A stretch of 40,749 nucleotides of DNA from an uncultured Lachnospiraceae bacterium (GTDB lineage Bacteria; Bacillota; Clostridia; Lachnospirales; Lachnospiraceae). The stretch spans positions 1-40,749 of the forward strand of contig CAJUFQ010000031.1 in NCBI GenBank assembly GCA_910585625.1, written 5' to 3'. Below the pieces are notes generated by a model. The model was not told the origin of the DNA and searched no databases. It saw nothing but the letters and a program-made list of their open reading frames with translations. This document shows, piece by piece, positions 1 through 6,586 of this stretch. Numbering within the stretch: position 1 is the first letter of the stretch; every line of letters begins with the position of its first letter. The translations under genes and the position numbers were made by a program.

Positions 1-49
1 ACGAGATACGAATTCGTGACTGGAGTTCAGACGTGTGCTCTTCCGATCT
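1..49 (+). other. Illumina adapter left on contig end
   Basis: Bases 16-49 are the 34-base Illumina index-read adapter that ends in GCTCTTCCGATCT. Bases 1-7 (ACGAGAT) are the tail of the P7 primer and bases 8-15 (ACGAATTC) sit where the i7 index belongs. From memory, the reverse complement GAATTCGT is TruSeq HT index D706. This is not genomic DNA. Genomic sequence begins at about base 50, and any reading frame crossing bases 1-49 is an artefact. Confidence 0.98.
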
Positions 50-594
50 TCCAACGACACCTCTTCTTTCTCTATCTTGCCAAACCGCGAGCGGATAGGA
101 TCGATCTTGTCCTCCCTTTTGCGCATCACAGATTTAAAGATATCGTGGAGGCGTCTCAGGCTGACATCCGCCATCAGTTCCTGCAAATCCACCGGCTCCT
201 CATACTGGCTGACTTCTTTGGGTATTGTCGGCACCTTGAACAGTACTTTCTGGGCGTCAATCTGACGATCCTTAAGCTCGTAAGACATGCATTTGTACAT
301 CTTATACTCCAGGAGCTTCTGCACTAGCTCGGCCCTGGGGTCTTCCTCTTCCTCCTGGCTCTCCTCCTTTGGGAGCAGCATACGCGACTTAATATCCAGG
401 AGGGTAGCCGCCATTACCAGAAATTCGCTGACGATATTCAAATCGTGCCGCTTCATCTCACCGATGTATGCCATGTACTGGTTCGTAATCTCCACAATCG
501 GGATATCATAGATATTTACTTTATTTTTCTCCAATAAATGCAAAAGCAGATCCAATGGTCCCTCAAATACCTGCAGCTTCACTTTTAAATCCAT
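50..594 (-). CDS. scpA: Segregation and condensation protein A (ScpA), truncated by contig end
   Basis: ScpA is the kleisin that bridges the two heads of the SMC dimer and, with ScpB, compacts and segregates the chromosome. The visible 181 residues carry the typical N-terminus (VFEGPLDLLLHLLEKNKVNI, then IVEITNQYMAY and the SEFLVMAATLLDIKSRMLLP helix) followed by the acidic linker and a middle helical region. The C-terminal part that binds the other SMC head is missing because the contig ends in adapter at base 49; the family is usually about 250 residues. An ATG at 600 is only 2 bases from a GGGGG ribosome binding site, whereas the ATG at 594 is 8 bases away, so 594 is chosen. scpB would be expected just beyond the edge. 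The family call is very secure. Confidence 0.95.
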
Positions 595-729
595 TTTCAT
601 TTCCCCCGGAAAATCACACTGCCTACCATTTTAACCGCAACTTGGAAAATTTGCAAGGGTATTTTTCATTTGAGTTTCCCCTTTTTAGAGCTAATATTTT
701 TCAACATCTGGAAAAGCCGCGAAAATCTG

Positions 730-1557
730 TCAGCAATTTCCGACAAACACGTTTTTCAGGTATTTTCCAGCTGTTTCCGCGAGGAAGTACACATCCCTGA
801 CCGCTGTCGCTTCCGCATCCAGCATATGATAGCGTGGGAAAAAACGGCTGATATGGAGCGGGATTTCGCTTCCTATCGATGCAATCCACTGCGCCTCATG
901 TTCCATGTCCGCAACACTGTCATTCTTGCCTGGAACAACCAATGTGGTCAGTTCCACATGGCAGCCTGCAGACGCGCGGACAATGAAGTCTTTCACGACT
1001 TGCAGATCCCCGCCAAGTTCCTGGTAATACGCTTCACAAAAGCCCTTTAGGTCAATATTCATCGCGTCTATATACGGCAGGATTTCGTCAAGAACCGCCA
1101 AAAGCGCAGTCCCGTTGGTAACCAGCACATTTTTCATGCCTGACTTCCTGACCAGCTTTGCCGTGTCACGCACATACTCCCAGCCCACCAGGGGTTCATT
1201 GTAGGTAAACGCCACGCCAATATTGCCCATCCTTTTTGCCGCGTCCGCCTTGTCCGCCAAGCTCTCCGGGGAAAGATACACCGATTCCGCCATATCCCCT
1301 GTTGCCATGGATATCTCATGGTTCTGGCAGAACGGACACCGCAGATTGCAGCCATAACTGCCTGCTGACAGAATCAAGGTTCCCGGGTAAAACATCTTAA
1401 GCGGCTTCTTCTCTATGGGATCTAACGCAAGGGAGGTCACTTGCCCATAGTTGGCGCATACCACTGCCCCGCCTTCATTTTTCCTTGCCCTGCATAGCCC
1501 ATACTGCCCGGATTCCAAATTACAATGATGCATACACACCTGACATACCGCTCCCAT
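730..1557 (-). CDS. amrS: AmmeMemoRadiSam system radical SAM enzyme
   Basis: This is a radical SAM protein of the pyruvate formate-lyase-activase-like group (AmrS), of unknown substrate. C70, C74 and C77 form the CxxxCxxC cluster motif (SYGCNLRCPFCQN), and the N-terminus has the extra cysteines C5, C8, C12 and C22 followed by GLCRAR, typical of AmrS. The frame is open up to 1680, but the ATG at 1557 has AAGGAG 6 bases upstream and starts the conserved Cys-rich segment, giving 275 residues. It lies 67 bp after the fused Memo/AMMECR1 gene on the same strand. These partners define the AmmeMemoRadiSam group, whose joint function is not established. An activating or lipid/protein-modifying role would be inference only. 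Confidence 0.9.
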   Translation of the reverse strand: MGAVCQVCMHHCNLESGQYGLCRARKNEGGAVVCANYGQVTSLALDPIEKKPLKMFYPGTLILSAGSYGCNLRCPFCQNHEISMATGDMAESVYLSPESLADKADAAKRMGNIGVAFTYNEPLVGWEYVRDTAKLVRKSGMKNVLVTNGTALLAVLDEILPYIDAMNIDLKGFCEAYYQELGGDLQVVKDFIVRASAGCHVELTTLVVPGKNDSVADMEHEAQWIASIGSEIPLHISRFFPRYHMLDAEATAVRDVYFLAETAGKYLKNVFVGNC

Positions 1558-1624
1558 AACCAGCTCCTTCCCAACCCATGATATCTTTGCGCAGCCTCTA
1601 TGCGTCCACACGGCATTCCCCGGT

Positions 1625-3010
1625 TTAATAGTGCCGCACCACCTCAAACCGCTCCAATTCCGCCTTTTCTCCGCTGCCAATTCCTGCCTTGCGCTTGGCT
1701 ATCGCAATCTGCTGCTCAACCGTGTCCACACCCTCCAGGTTAGGAAGCAGCAAGCCGCGTTTATTGCCGCTCGTCACAATCACTCCATAACGCAGGACAT
1801 CAAGATCGTCCGCAGAATTCACAGGCTCTCGCTCTCCTAATATATCCACGCTGATGGTCAGCTTATCCAGCTCTTCTTCCTCAATCGGAGAAAACCTATA
1901 ATCCCGCGTGGACGCACTGATGGCATTGCCGATAATTTCCTCTGCAATGGAATCCTGGACTGCCTGGATGGTACCGATACAGCCGCGCAGAGAACCATTT
2001 TCCTTAATCGAGACAAATGCCCCCGCCCTGCCGCTATACATTTCTTGCGGCAAATCCTCTGGAACCTCCAGAACTTCCCGCTTTCGCACATAAGCCTCTA
2101 CGGCCTTACGCGCCAGCTGTACATAAGCGTCTTCCTGCGCCCTCTGTTCCATAATCCGCGCCCTTTCCTTCTCCTCAAACTGCTCCTTAAAATTCCTTGC
2201 CGTATCATTACCCCGGACTTCATAGGTACAGACACCGTACCCCACGCCAAACGGCCCCTCGTAAGAAAGCATTTCTGACGCCACGGCAGTGCTGTCCAAG
2301 GCTCCCGACATCATTGTGAACGAGCGGTGCCCGCATTCTCCTGCTTTTTCACAGAAATCCTCCCTGAATTCCAGCAACTCTCCAAAAGCAGCCTGTCCCA
2401 TGACGCGCATGACCTGGCTGTCATACGCCGGGCCTTCCTCCTGATACCCATAAGGCCCGTCCTCTTTCAGCTTGTGCGACAAATCCCCGCTGGCAACCAG
2501 CGCTGTCCTGCGCCCCAAACACTCTGCCGCCTCCTTAATGCATTGGCCCAGCTCATAATGCTTCGCAAGCGAGAGCCCTGACAGGCCAATCCGTACCAGC
2601 CGGTAGTCCCTGAGGCATTGGTTGATAAAATATAACGGCACCATCGTTCCATGGTCGAGCTGTTTCTTCTTCTCTCCCTCCGTGCCGGCAGGCAATCCCT
2701 CTGCCGCAGCCAGCTGGCATAATTTTCCTACGAATTCCGTGTCATACGTTGCTTCCACCTTCACTCTTCCAGCGCCAAACTGCCCAAAGTCACCTTTTGC
2801 GCCCTTTCCCGGCGCAATGTGAAAATAGTCGGCATACATTACCAAATGGGGGGATATGAGGACAACCGTTTCTGGATGAAGCTTCGCAAGCCTGCGCGCG
2901 GCTTCCTGGTATGCATCAATCGTCTGCCGGATATTCCTTTCTTCCCCTTTTCCCACATCCGGTATGATTAATGGCGGATGCGGAACCATCACTGCACCTA
3001 AAATTCCCAT
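1625..3010 (-). CDS. AmmeMemoRadiSam protein: Memo/LigB-like domain fused to AMMECR1 domain
   Basis: A 461-residue two-domain protein. Residues about 1-270 resemble the Memo / class III extradiol dioxygenase (LigB) fold, with histidines in VPHPPLIIP, LISPHLVMYAD and SGDLSHKL that fit the family's metal site. Residues about 290-461 are an AMMECR1 domain with the hallmark SLRGCIGTIQ and the RDYRFSPI and GVIVTSGNKRGLLLP segments. In many genomes the two domains are separate proteins (systems A and B); here they form one polypeptide. The ATG at 3010 follows a strong AGGAGG site. The radical SAM partner is directly downstream and a metallophosphoesterase directly upstream on the same strand, so co-transcription is likely. 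Biochemical function is unknown; the domain call is firm. Confidence 0.9.
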   Translation of the reverse strand: MGILGAVMVPHPPLIIPDVGKGEERNIRQTIDAYQEAARRLAKLHPETVVLISPHLVMYADYFHIAPGKGAKGDFGQFGAGRVKVEATYDTEFVGKLCQLAAAEGLPAGTEGEKKKQLDHGTMVPLYFINQCLRDYRLVRIGLSGLSLAKHYELGQCIKEAAECLGRRTALVASGDLSHKLKEDGPYGYQEEGPAYDSQVMRVMGQAAFGELLEFREDFCEKAGECGHRSFTMMSGALDSTAVASEMLSYEGPFGVGYGVCTYEVRGNDTARNFKEQFEEKERARIMEQRAQEDAYVQLARKAVEAYVRKREVLEVPEDLPQEMYSGRAGAFVSIKENGSLRGCIGTIQAVQDSIAEEIIGNAISASTRDYRFSPIEEEELDKLTISVDILGEREPVNSADDLDVLRYGVIVTSGNKRGLLLPNLEGVDTVEQQIAIAKRKAGIGSGEKAELERFEVVRHY

Positions 3011-3070
3011 GATTTCTCTCCTCCTTCTTCTATACGTTCCCGCAATCGGCGTGCCACTCTTTTGCGTCCG

Positions 3071-3925
3071 CTACTCTGGCAGGAATTCTACCGCCAGCAG
3101 CTCGGCACGGTTGAATACCCGCACATGAAAGGTATGAGTGCCAAGCCCTCGGCTGACAATCACATGTTTTCCCTCTATCTCAAACCGCCCGGCATCATAT
3201 TTAGGGAAAAGCGTCAGCTGCGGGGAAACCAAACTCCCTATGCCAGGAATACGGACAAGCCCGCCATGGTTATGTCCGCAAAAGGTAACATCCGCTCCCC
3301 ATGCGGCATATTGTTCCGCATAAGCCGGGTTGTGGGCAAGGAGAATCTGGAACATTCCCGGATTCATGAGCGGCAGACGCTCTTGCATATAGGAGCCGTC
3401 CATGGGCGCAATGAAACCTTTTTCATAATAATCCAGTTCCAGTTCCAGCGATGACAGCATGACCCGGTTATCTCCCAAGGAAATACTGCGGCTCTCCGTA
3501 CTAAACACATGCACGCCCAGTGCGCGGACTTTATCCAAATATTGCTCAAACAGCGGGTAACCGGCACATTCCGGCTCTTGCAAGCGGCTCTCGTGGTTAC
3601 CGTAACTGTAATAGACCGGGGCTATTTTTACAAGCTCCCTTAATACCTCATAGGCAGTCTCATACGTATGCGGATATTTGCTTACCAGCAAATCGCCCGG
3701 AATCAGGATTGCCTGGGGGGCAATGTCTGCCACCTCCCGTAAAAGCCTGCTGTTCCCCTCCCCATAAATAAACCCATGGAGGTCTGCAACCACTGCGACG
3801 GAGGCCGGTTCTTTGAGCTTATGGGAGCTTACCTGGTATTTCGTGACCTTAAATCTGCTAAGCTCCCATCTCTGCCATACAAGATATACAAGTACCAGCG
3901 TTAAAATTGTCATCAAAATTATCAT
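3071..3925 (-). CDS. Membrane-anchored metallophosphoesterase (YkuE/YaeI-like)
   Basis: A calcineurin-type phosphoesterase. The five metal-binding blocks appear in order: ADLHG (D-x-H), PGDLL, GNHES, LLAHNP and CGHNHGG. A single hydrophobic helix near the N-terminus (ILMTILTLVLVYLVWQ) anchors the protein with the catalytic domain probably outside, as in the YkuE/YaeI branch, some of which act on lipid pyrophosphates; the substrate here is unknown. An ATG at 3934 is only 1 base from AAAGGG, while the ATG at 3925 is 10 bases away, so 3925 is preferred (284 residues). It is divergent from the dacA 5' half, with about 100 bp between the starts. It is followed after 60 bp by the Memo/AMMECR1 gene. 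Confidence 0.88.
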   Translation of the reverse strand: MIILMTILTLVLVYLVWQRWELSRFKVTKYQVSSHKLKEPASVAVVADLHGFIYGEGNSRLLREVADIAPQAILIPGDLLVSKYPHTYETAYEVLRELVKIAPVYYSYGNHESRLQEPECAGYPLFEQYLDKVRALGVHVFSTESRSISLGDNRVMLSSLELELDYYEKGFIAPMDGSYMQERLPLMNPGMFQILLAHNPAYAEQYAAWGADVTFCGHNHGGLVRIPGIGSLVSPQLTLFPKYDAGRFEIEGKHVIVSRGLGTHTFHVRVFNRAELLAVEFLPE

Positions 3926-3958
3926 ATCGTCCATGCCCTTTGCTTACACTGTAATATA

Positions 3959-3985
3959 TTATCATGAGGGTGTTCGCAACATACA
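3959..3985 (+). promoter_or_regulatory. Possible sigma-E-like promoter of dacA
   Basis: TTATCAT at 3959-3965 and CATACAGA at 3980-3987 are separated by 14 bases and lie about 40 bases upstream of the dacA start. The -10 matches the sporulation sigma-E consensus CATACAnT at seven of eight positions; the -35 matches only partly. No good sigma-A promoter was seen here. This is a weak visual call, worth testing because of the gene-splitting element downstream. Confidence 0.25.
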
Positions 3986-4023
3986 GAATGATTTGCAGCA
4001 GCCTCAATTCCGGAGGTTATGCC

Positions 4024-4674
4024 ATGCGTTGTATTTTATCATTCCTGTTATCATTCACCCTGTTGTTTTCCTCTCTTCAGCCTGCCTCTCCTTCCGGTAC
4101 TGAATCCGGAACCGAAAATGGAACGGAAGCCGGCACAGAAACCGGGGCTCAGCCCCAGACCGGCACAGGAGCCGGAACTGAAAATGGAACCGCGGCCACG
4201 GCAGAAATCTCTGTCTTCGCACCCTCCGTCGTGCTGATGGAAGCCTCTACCGGCCAGGTCATTTATGAAAAAGAACCTGACATGTTAAGGCATCCCGCCA
4301 GCATCACTAAGATTATGACCATGATACTGATTTTTGATGCGTTGGAGGAAGGCAAGATTTCCTTAGAAGACACGGTGACTGTCTCCGAATACGCTGCCAG
4401 CATGGGCGGCTCTCAGGTATTTCTGGAACCAGGAGAGACCCAGACCGTGGACACCATGCTCAAATGCATCTCCGTTGCCAGTGCCAACGACGCCTGTGCT
4501 GCATATAGGATAGGGAACGCACGCTTTCCTCTTTCAATGGCAGGAATGCCTCTGCCAGCGTCAGGGAACTTACGGAGCCTTATCCCCGCCGCTGTCTTCC
4601 CATGGATTCCTGAACTTATAATAAACCGTCAGCTCCCCATCCGCTCCGACCTCTATCCTGTCGATCAGCTCTGA
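4024..4674 (+). CDS. dacA: D-alanyl-D-alanine carboxypeptidase, 5' part, interrupted by the 13-kb element
   Basis: This is the N-terminal part of a PBP5-type DD-carboxypeptidase, which trims the terminal D-Ala of peptidoglycan stem peptides outside the membrane. The ATG at 4024 lies 7 bases after GGAGG and opens a signal peptide (MRCILSFLLSFTLLFSSLQP), followed by a Gly/Thr/Glu repeat linker (residues about 24-57) and the transpeptidase fold with S93-I-T-K96 (catalytic Ser) and S153-A-N155. Genuine dacA sequence ends at C158 (base 4497/4498). From there the frame runs into element DNA for a meaningless tail of about 58 residues and stops at 4674, so KTG and the C-terminal domain are missing. 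The rest of the gene resumes in frame at 17642-18445. As it stands the product should be inactive; the rejoined gene would encode 424 residues, a normal length. Confidence 0.92.
   Translation: MRCILSFLLSFTLLFSSLQPASPSGTESGTENGTEAGTETGAQPQTGTGAGTENGTAATAEISVFAPSVVLMEASTGQVIYEKEPDMLRHPASITKIMTMILIFDALEEGKISLEDTVTVSEYAASMGGSQVFLEPGETQTVDTMLKCISVASANDACAAYRIGNARFPLSMAGMPLPASGNLRSLIPAAVFPWIPELIINRQLPIRSDLYPVDQL
4495..4516 (+). other. attL: core TGTG plus left arm
   Basis: Core TGTG is at 4495-4498, followed after CT by the arm GCATATAGGATAGGGA (4501-4516). The arm is inverted relative to the right-end arm, with one mismatch. The left flank GCCAACGACGCC is dacA coding sequence. The exact crossover dinucleotide inside TGTG cannot be fixed by eye. 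Confidence 0.85.
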
Positions 4675-6171
4675 CACAATACGCCTGTCTAGCTTCTCAA
4701 GATTGATGCGTCCCTCAAAGCCATCTGCACATTCCGTCCCCTGCTTTGCATCCTTCCTAAGACCTTCGCCCGAGAGTGCAAGGATATGGCGTTCCAGTTC
4801 CTGGATCTGGCCGTCATACTGTGCTGCATACTGTTTGTAATCAGCTTCCATTATAACATTATCCAGGTACTTTTCAAAAGCCCCTTTCTTATATTTCTGT
4901 ACTTTCTCCAGCTGCCCCTGCAATAGCTCCAGCTGCCCGTCTGTCTCTTCCCTTTCCCTGTTTGACAGGCACGCTTCGAACCGCCGCAGTTCCTCCCTGT
5001 CGCTTTCGGTAAGTATGTTCGCCATTTCTTCGTTGAGCGAACGAAGCACCGCCTGTTCCAGCTCTCCCTTTAGAATCTTGTGGCTTCCACAGAACCGCTT
5101 CCCCTGCTTCTTATATGTCTTGCAGATATAGCCAATCACCCTTCCCTCTCCGTTCCTGGCATATAGCCGTTCCATGGACTTCTTGCAGTCCGCGCAGAAC
5201 AGCCTGCCGGAAAAAATGCCGTTTGGCGCGCCTTGGACGCTCTTCGTACGCTGCCTTTGCCGCTCCTGCGCCAGTTCAAATATATGCCTGTCAATAATCG
5301 GCTCATGGGTATTTTCTGCGATAATCCAGGATTCTTCCGGCATCTTTACCTTTTTCTTGTCTTTGTAAGACACCTTATTATATTTATTTTGGACGAGGAT
5401 TCCTGTATAAACCGGATTGCCCAGGATAGTATGTACCGTCTGATAAGACCACGCCTTTGTCTGGGGCAGCAACTTGCTGTTACTGTAAGGGACGCCTAGC
5501 ACTTGCTGCTTGTAACGCGTGGGAATCAGCACGCCTTCTGCCGAGAGCATGGAGGCAATCTTCCCTTTCCCATACCCTTCCAGATATAAGGCAAAGATTT
5601 TGCGGACGACGGACGCCGCATAGGCGTCCACCAACAGATGGTTGTGGTTTTCAGGATCTTTGCGGTAACCGTAAGGGCAGGAAGAACCAAGGAATTGCCC
5701 TGCCTTCATTTTGGCTTTGAACACGGAACGGATGTTATCGGACAAATCCTCGCAGTACCACTCATTAACCAGGCCATTTATCTGCCTTGCCTTTTTATTG
5801 CCCAGGTTCCCGGTATCCGCATAATCCGCCACACCGATAAATCGTATGCCAAGCAGCGGAAAGTCATGGTGCAGATACTTCTCTATATGCTCCATATTCC
5901 TGGAAAACCGAGACTGGCTTTTGGCGATTACCAAGTCAAATTTACCAAGCCGGGCGTCTTCCATCATCAGCTCAAAGCCCGGCCTGTTATCGTAAAGCCC
6001 GCTCTCATCGTCGTCCGAATATACATCGACTATCTGATATCCTTTTGCCAGCGCATATTCTGTAAGCAACAGGCGTTGGTTTTTGATACTGATACTGTCA
6101 TCCCCCTCCTTTCTCTTATGCAAATCTTCTTTCGAAAGCCTCAGATATAATACTGCGCGCTTACCGTCCAT
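4570..6171 (-). CDS. Large serine recombinase (site-specific integrase/excisionase)
   Basis: A 533-residue large serine recombinase that would cut and rejoin the att sites through a Ser-DNA link. The N-terminal resolvase domain starts YLRLSKED with the nucleophile S13, and contains the IAKSQSRFSRN helix. A recombinase domain (about 160-300, with PYGYRKDP) follows, then a zinc ribbon (CADC...C...C at about 337-378) and a Glu/Lys-rich coiled coil (about 395-475), the full architecture of serine integrases. GGGAGG lies 6 bases before the ATG at 6171. Its 3' end overlaps the read-through tail of the broken dacA frame. Placement next to one att site and transcription toward it are typical. All domains look intact, so it may be active. 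Confidence 0.95.
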   Translation of the reverse strand: MDGKRAVLYLRLSKEDLHKRKEGDDSISIKNQRLLLTEYALAKGYQIVDVYSDDDESGLYDNRPGFELMMEDARLGKFDLVIAKSQSRFSRNMEHIEKYLHHDFPLLGIRFIGVADYADTGNLGNKKARQINGLVNEWYCEDLSDNIRSVFKAKMKAGQFLGSSCPYGYRKDPENHNHLLVDAYAASVVRKIFALYLEGYGKGKIASMLSAEGVLIPTRYKQQVLGVPYSNSKLLPQTKAWSYQTVHTILGNPVYTGILVQNKYNKVSYKDKKKVKMPEESWIIAENTHEPIIDRHIFELAQERQRQRTKSVQGAPNGIFSGRLFCADCKKSMERLYARNGEGRVIGYICKTYKKQGKRFCGSHKILKGELEQAVLRSLNEEMANILTESDREELRRFEACLSNREREETDGQLELLQGQLEKVQKYKKGAFEKYLDNVIMEADYKQYAAQYDGQIQELERHILALSGEGLRKDAKQGTECADGFEGRINLEKLDRRIVSELIDRIEVGADGELTVYYKFRNPWEDSGGDKAP

Positions 6172-6182
6172 AGGAATCCTCC

Positions 6183-6350
6183 CTACCTGAGATTATATTT
6201 TCCACGGATTATATGTTTCATGCACTCCGCAAGCATTGCGTCCCCATAAACTACCGTTACCTTCAGGCTGCGTATCTGGCTTCCCTTCCTGCCGCCCGGA
6301 TGTTTCTCCGTCCCCATGCTCTCGTCCCCTGATTGTTTCTCTCTCTCCAT
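6183..6350 (-). CDS. Small recombinase-linked protein, candidate accessory factor
   Basis: A 55-residue protein ends 11 bp before the recombinase start on the same strand, so the two are almost certainly co-transcribed. The N-terminal half is polar and low in structure; the C-terminal half (LKVTVVYGDAMLAECMKHII) looks like a short strand-helix unit. Similar short proteins often precede serine recombinases in Clostridia, but I cannot name a characterised family. The ATG at 6350 has a purine-rich AAGGGGTGGG upstream; an ATG at 6401 would add 17 residues with no better site. A role as recombination directionality factor is a guess from position and size alone. Confidence 0.6.
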   Translation of the reverse strand: MEREKQSGDESMGTEKHPGGRKGSQIRSLKVTVVYGDAMLAECMKHIIRGKYNLR

Positions 6351-6438
6351 GTTCCCACCCCTTAGAAACGCTTCCTTCCATTCTATGAAATCGATGTCCA
6401 AGGTATGCGCAGGCTAACTTACAGAATCAATATTTTTG

Positions 6439-6481
6439 AGACAATGTTTATCTTGTCTTTCACAAACAAATTACATATAAT
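6439..6481 (+). promoter_or_regulatory. Promoter of the transglutaminase-like gene with overlapping inverted repeat
   Basis: TTGTCT (6453-6458), a 17-base spacer and TATAAT (6476-6481) make a good sigma-A promoter reading right. The -35 is one arm of AGACAA-N8-TTGTCT (6439-6458), a possible operator. It lies in the divergent space between the recombinase pair and the transglutaminase-like gene, so a bound factor could affect both. Confidence 0.55.
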
Positions 6482-6521
6482 ATTCCATAAGAAACAAAAT
6501 TTTTACAGCCACTGGCCTCAC

Positions 6522-6556
6522 GTCTGTTATGGATTACCATTTTAACAATAACAGAC
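6522..6556 (+). repeat. 9-bp perfect inverted repeat in the leader of the transglutaminase-like gene
   Basis: GTCTGTTAT (6522-6530) and ATAACAGAC (6548-6556) are separated by 17 bases, about 30 bases before the start codon and downstream of the predicted promoter. It could form a leader stem or be an operator. There is no T tract, so it is not a terminator. Confidence 0.6.
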
Positions 6557-6586
6557 ATTACGCCAAGAAGGGAAGGGTAAGTAAAC

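Noticed and set aside
16..327. Plus-strand frame beginning MTGVQTCALPIF
   Set aside because: Its start lies in Illumina adapter and the rest is antisense to scpA.
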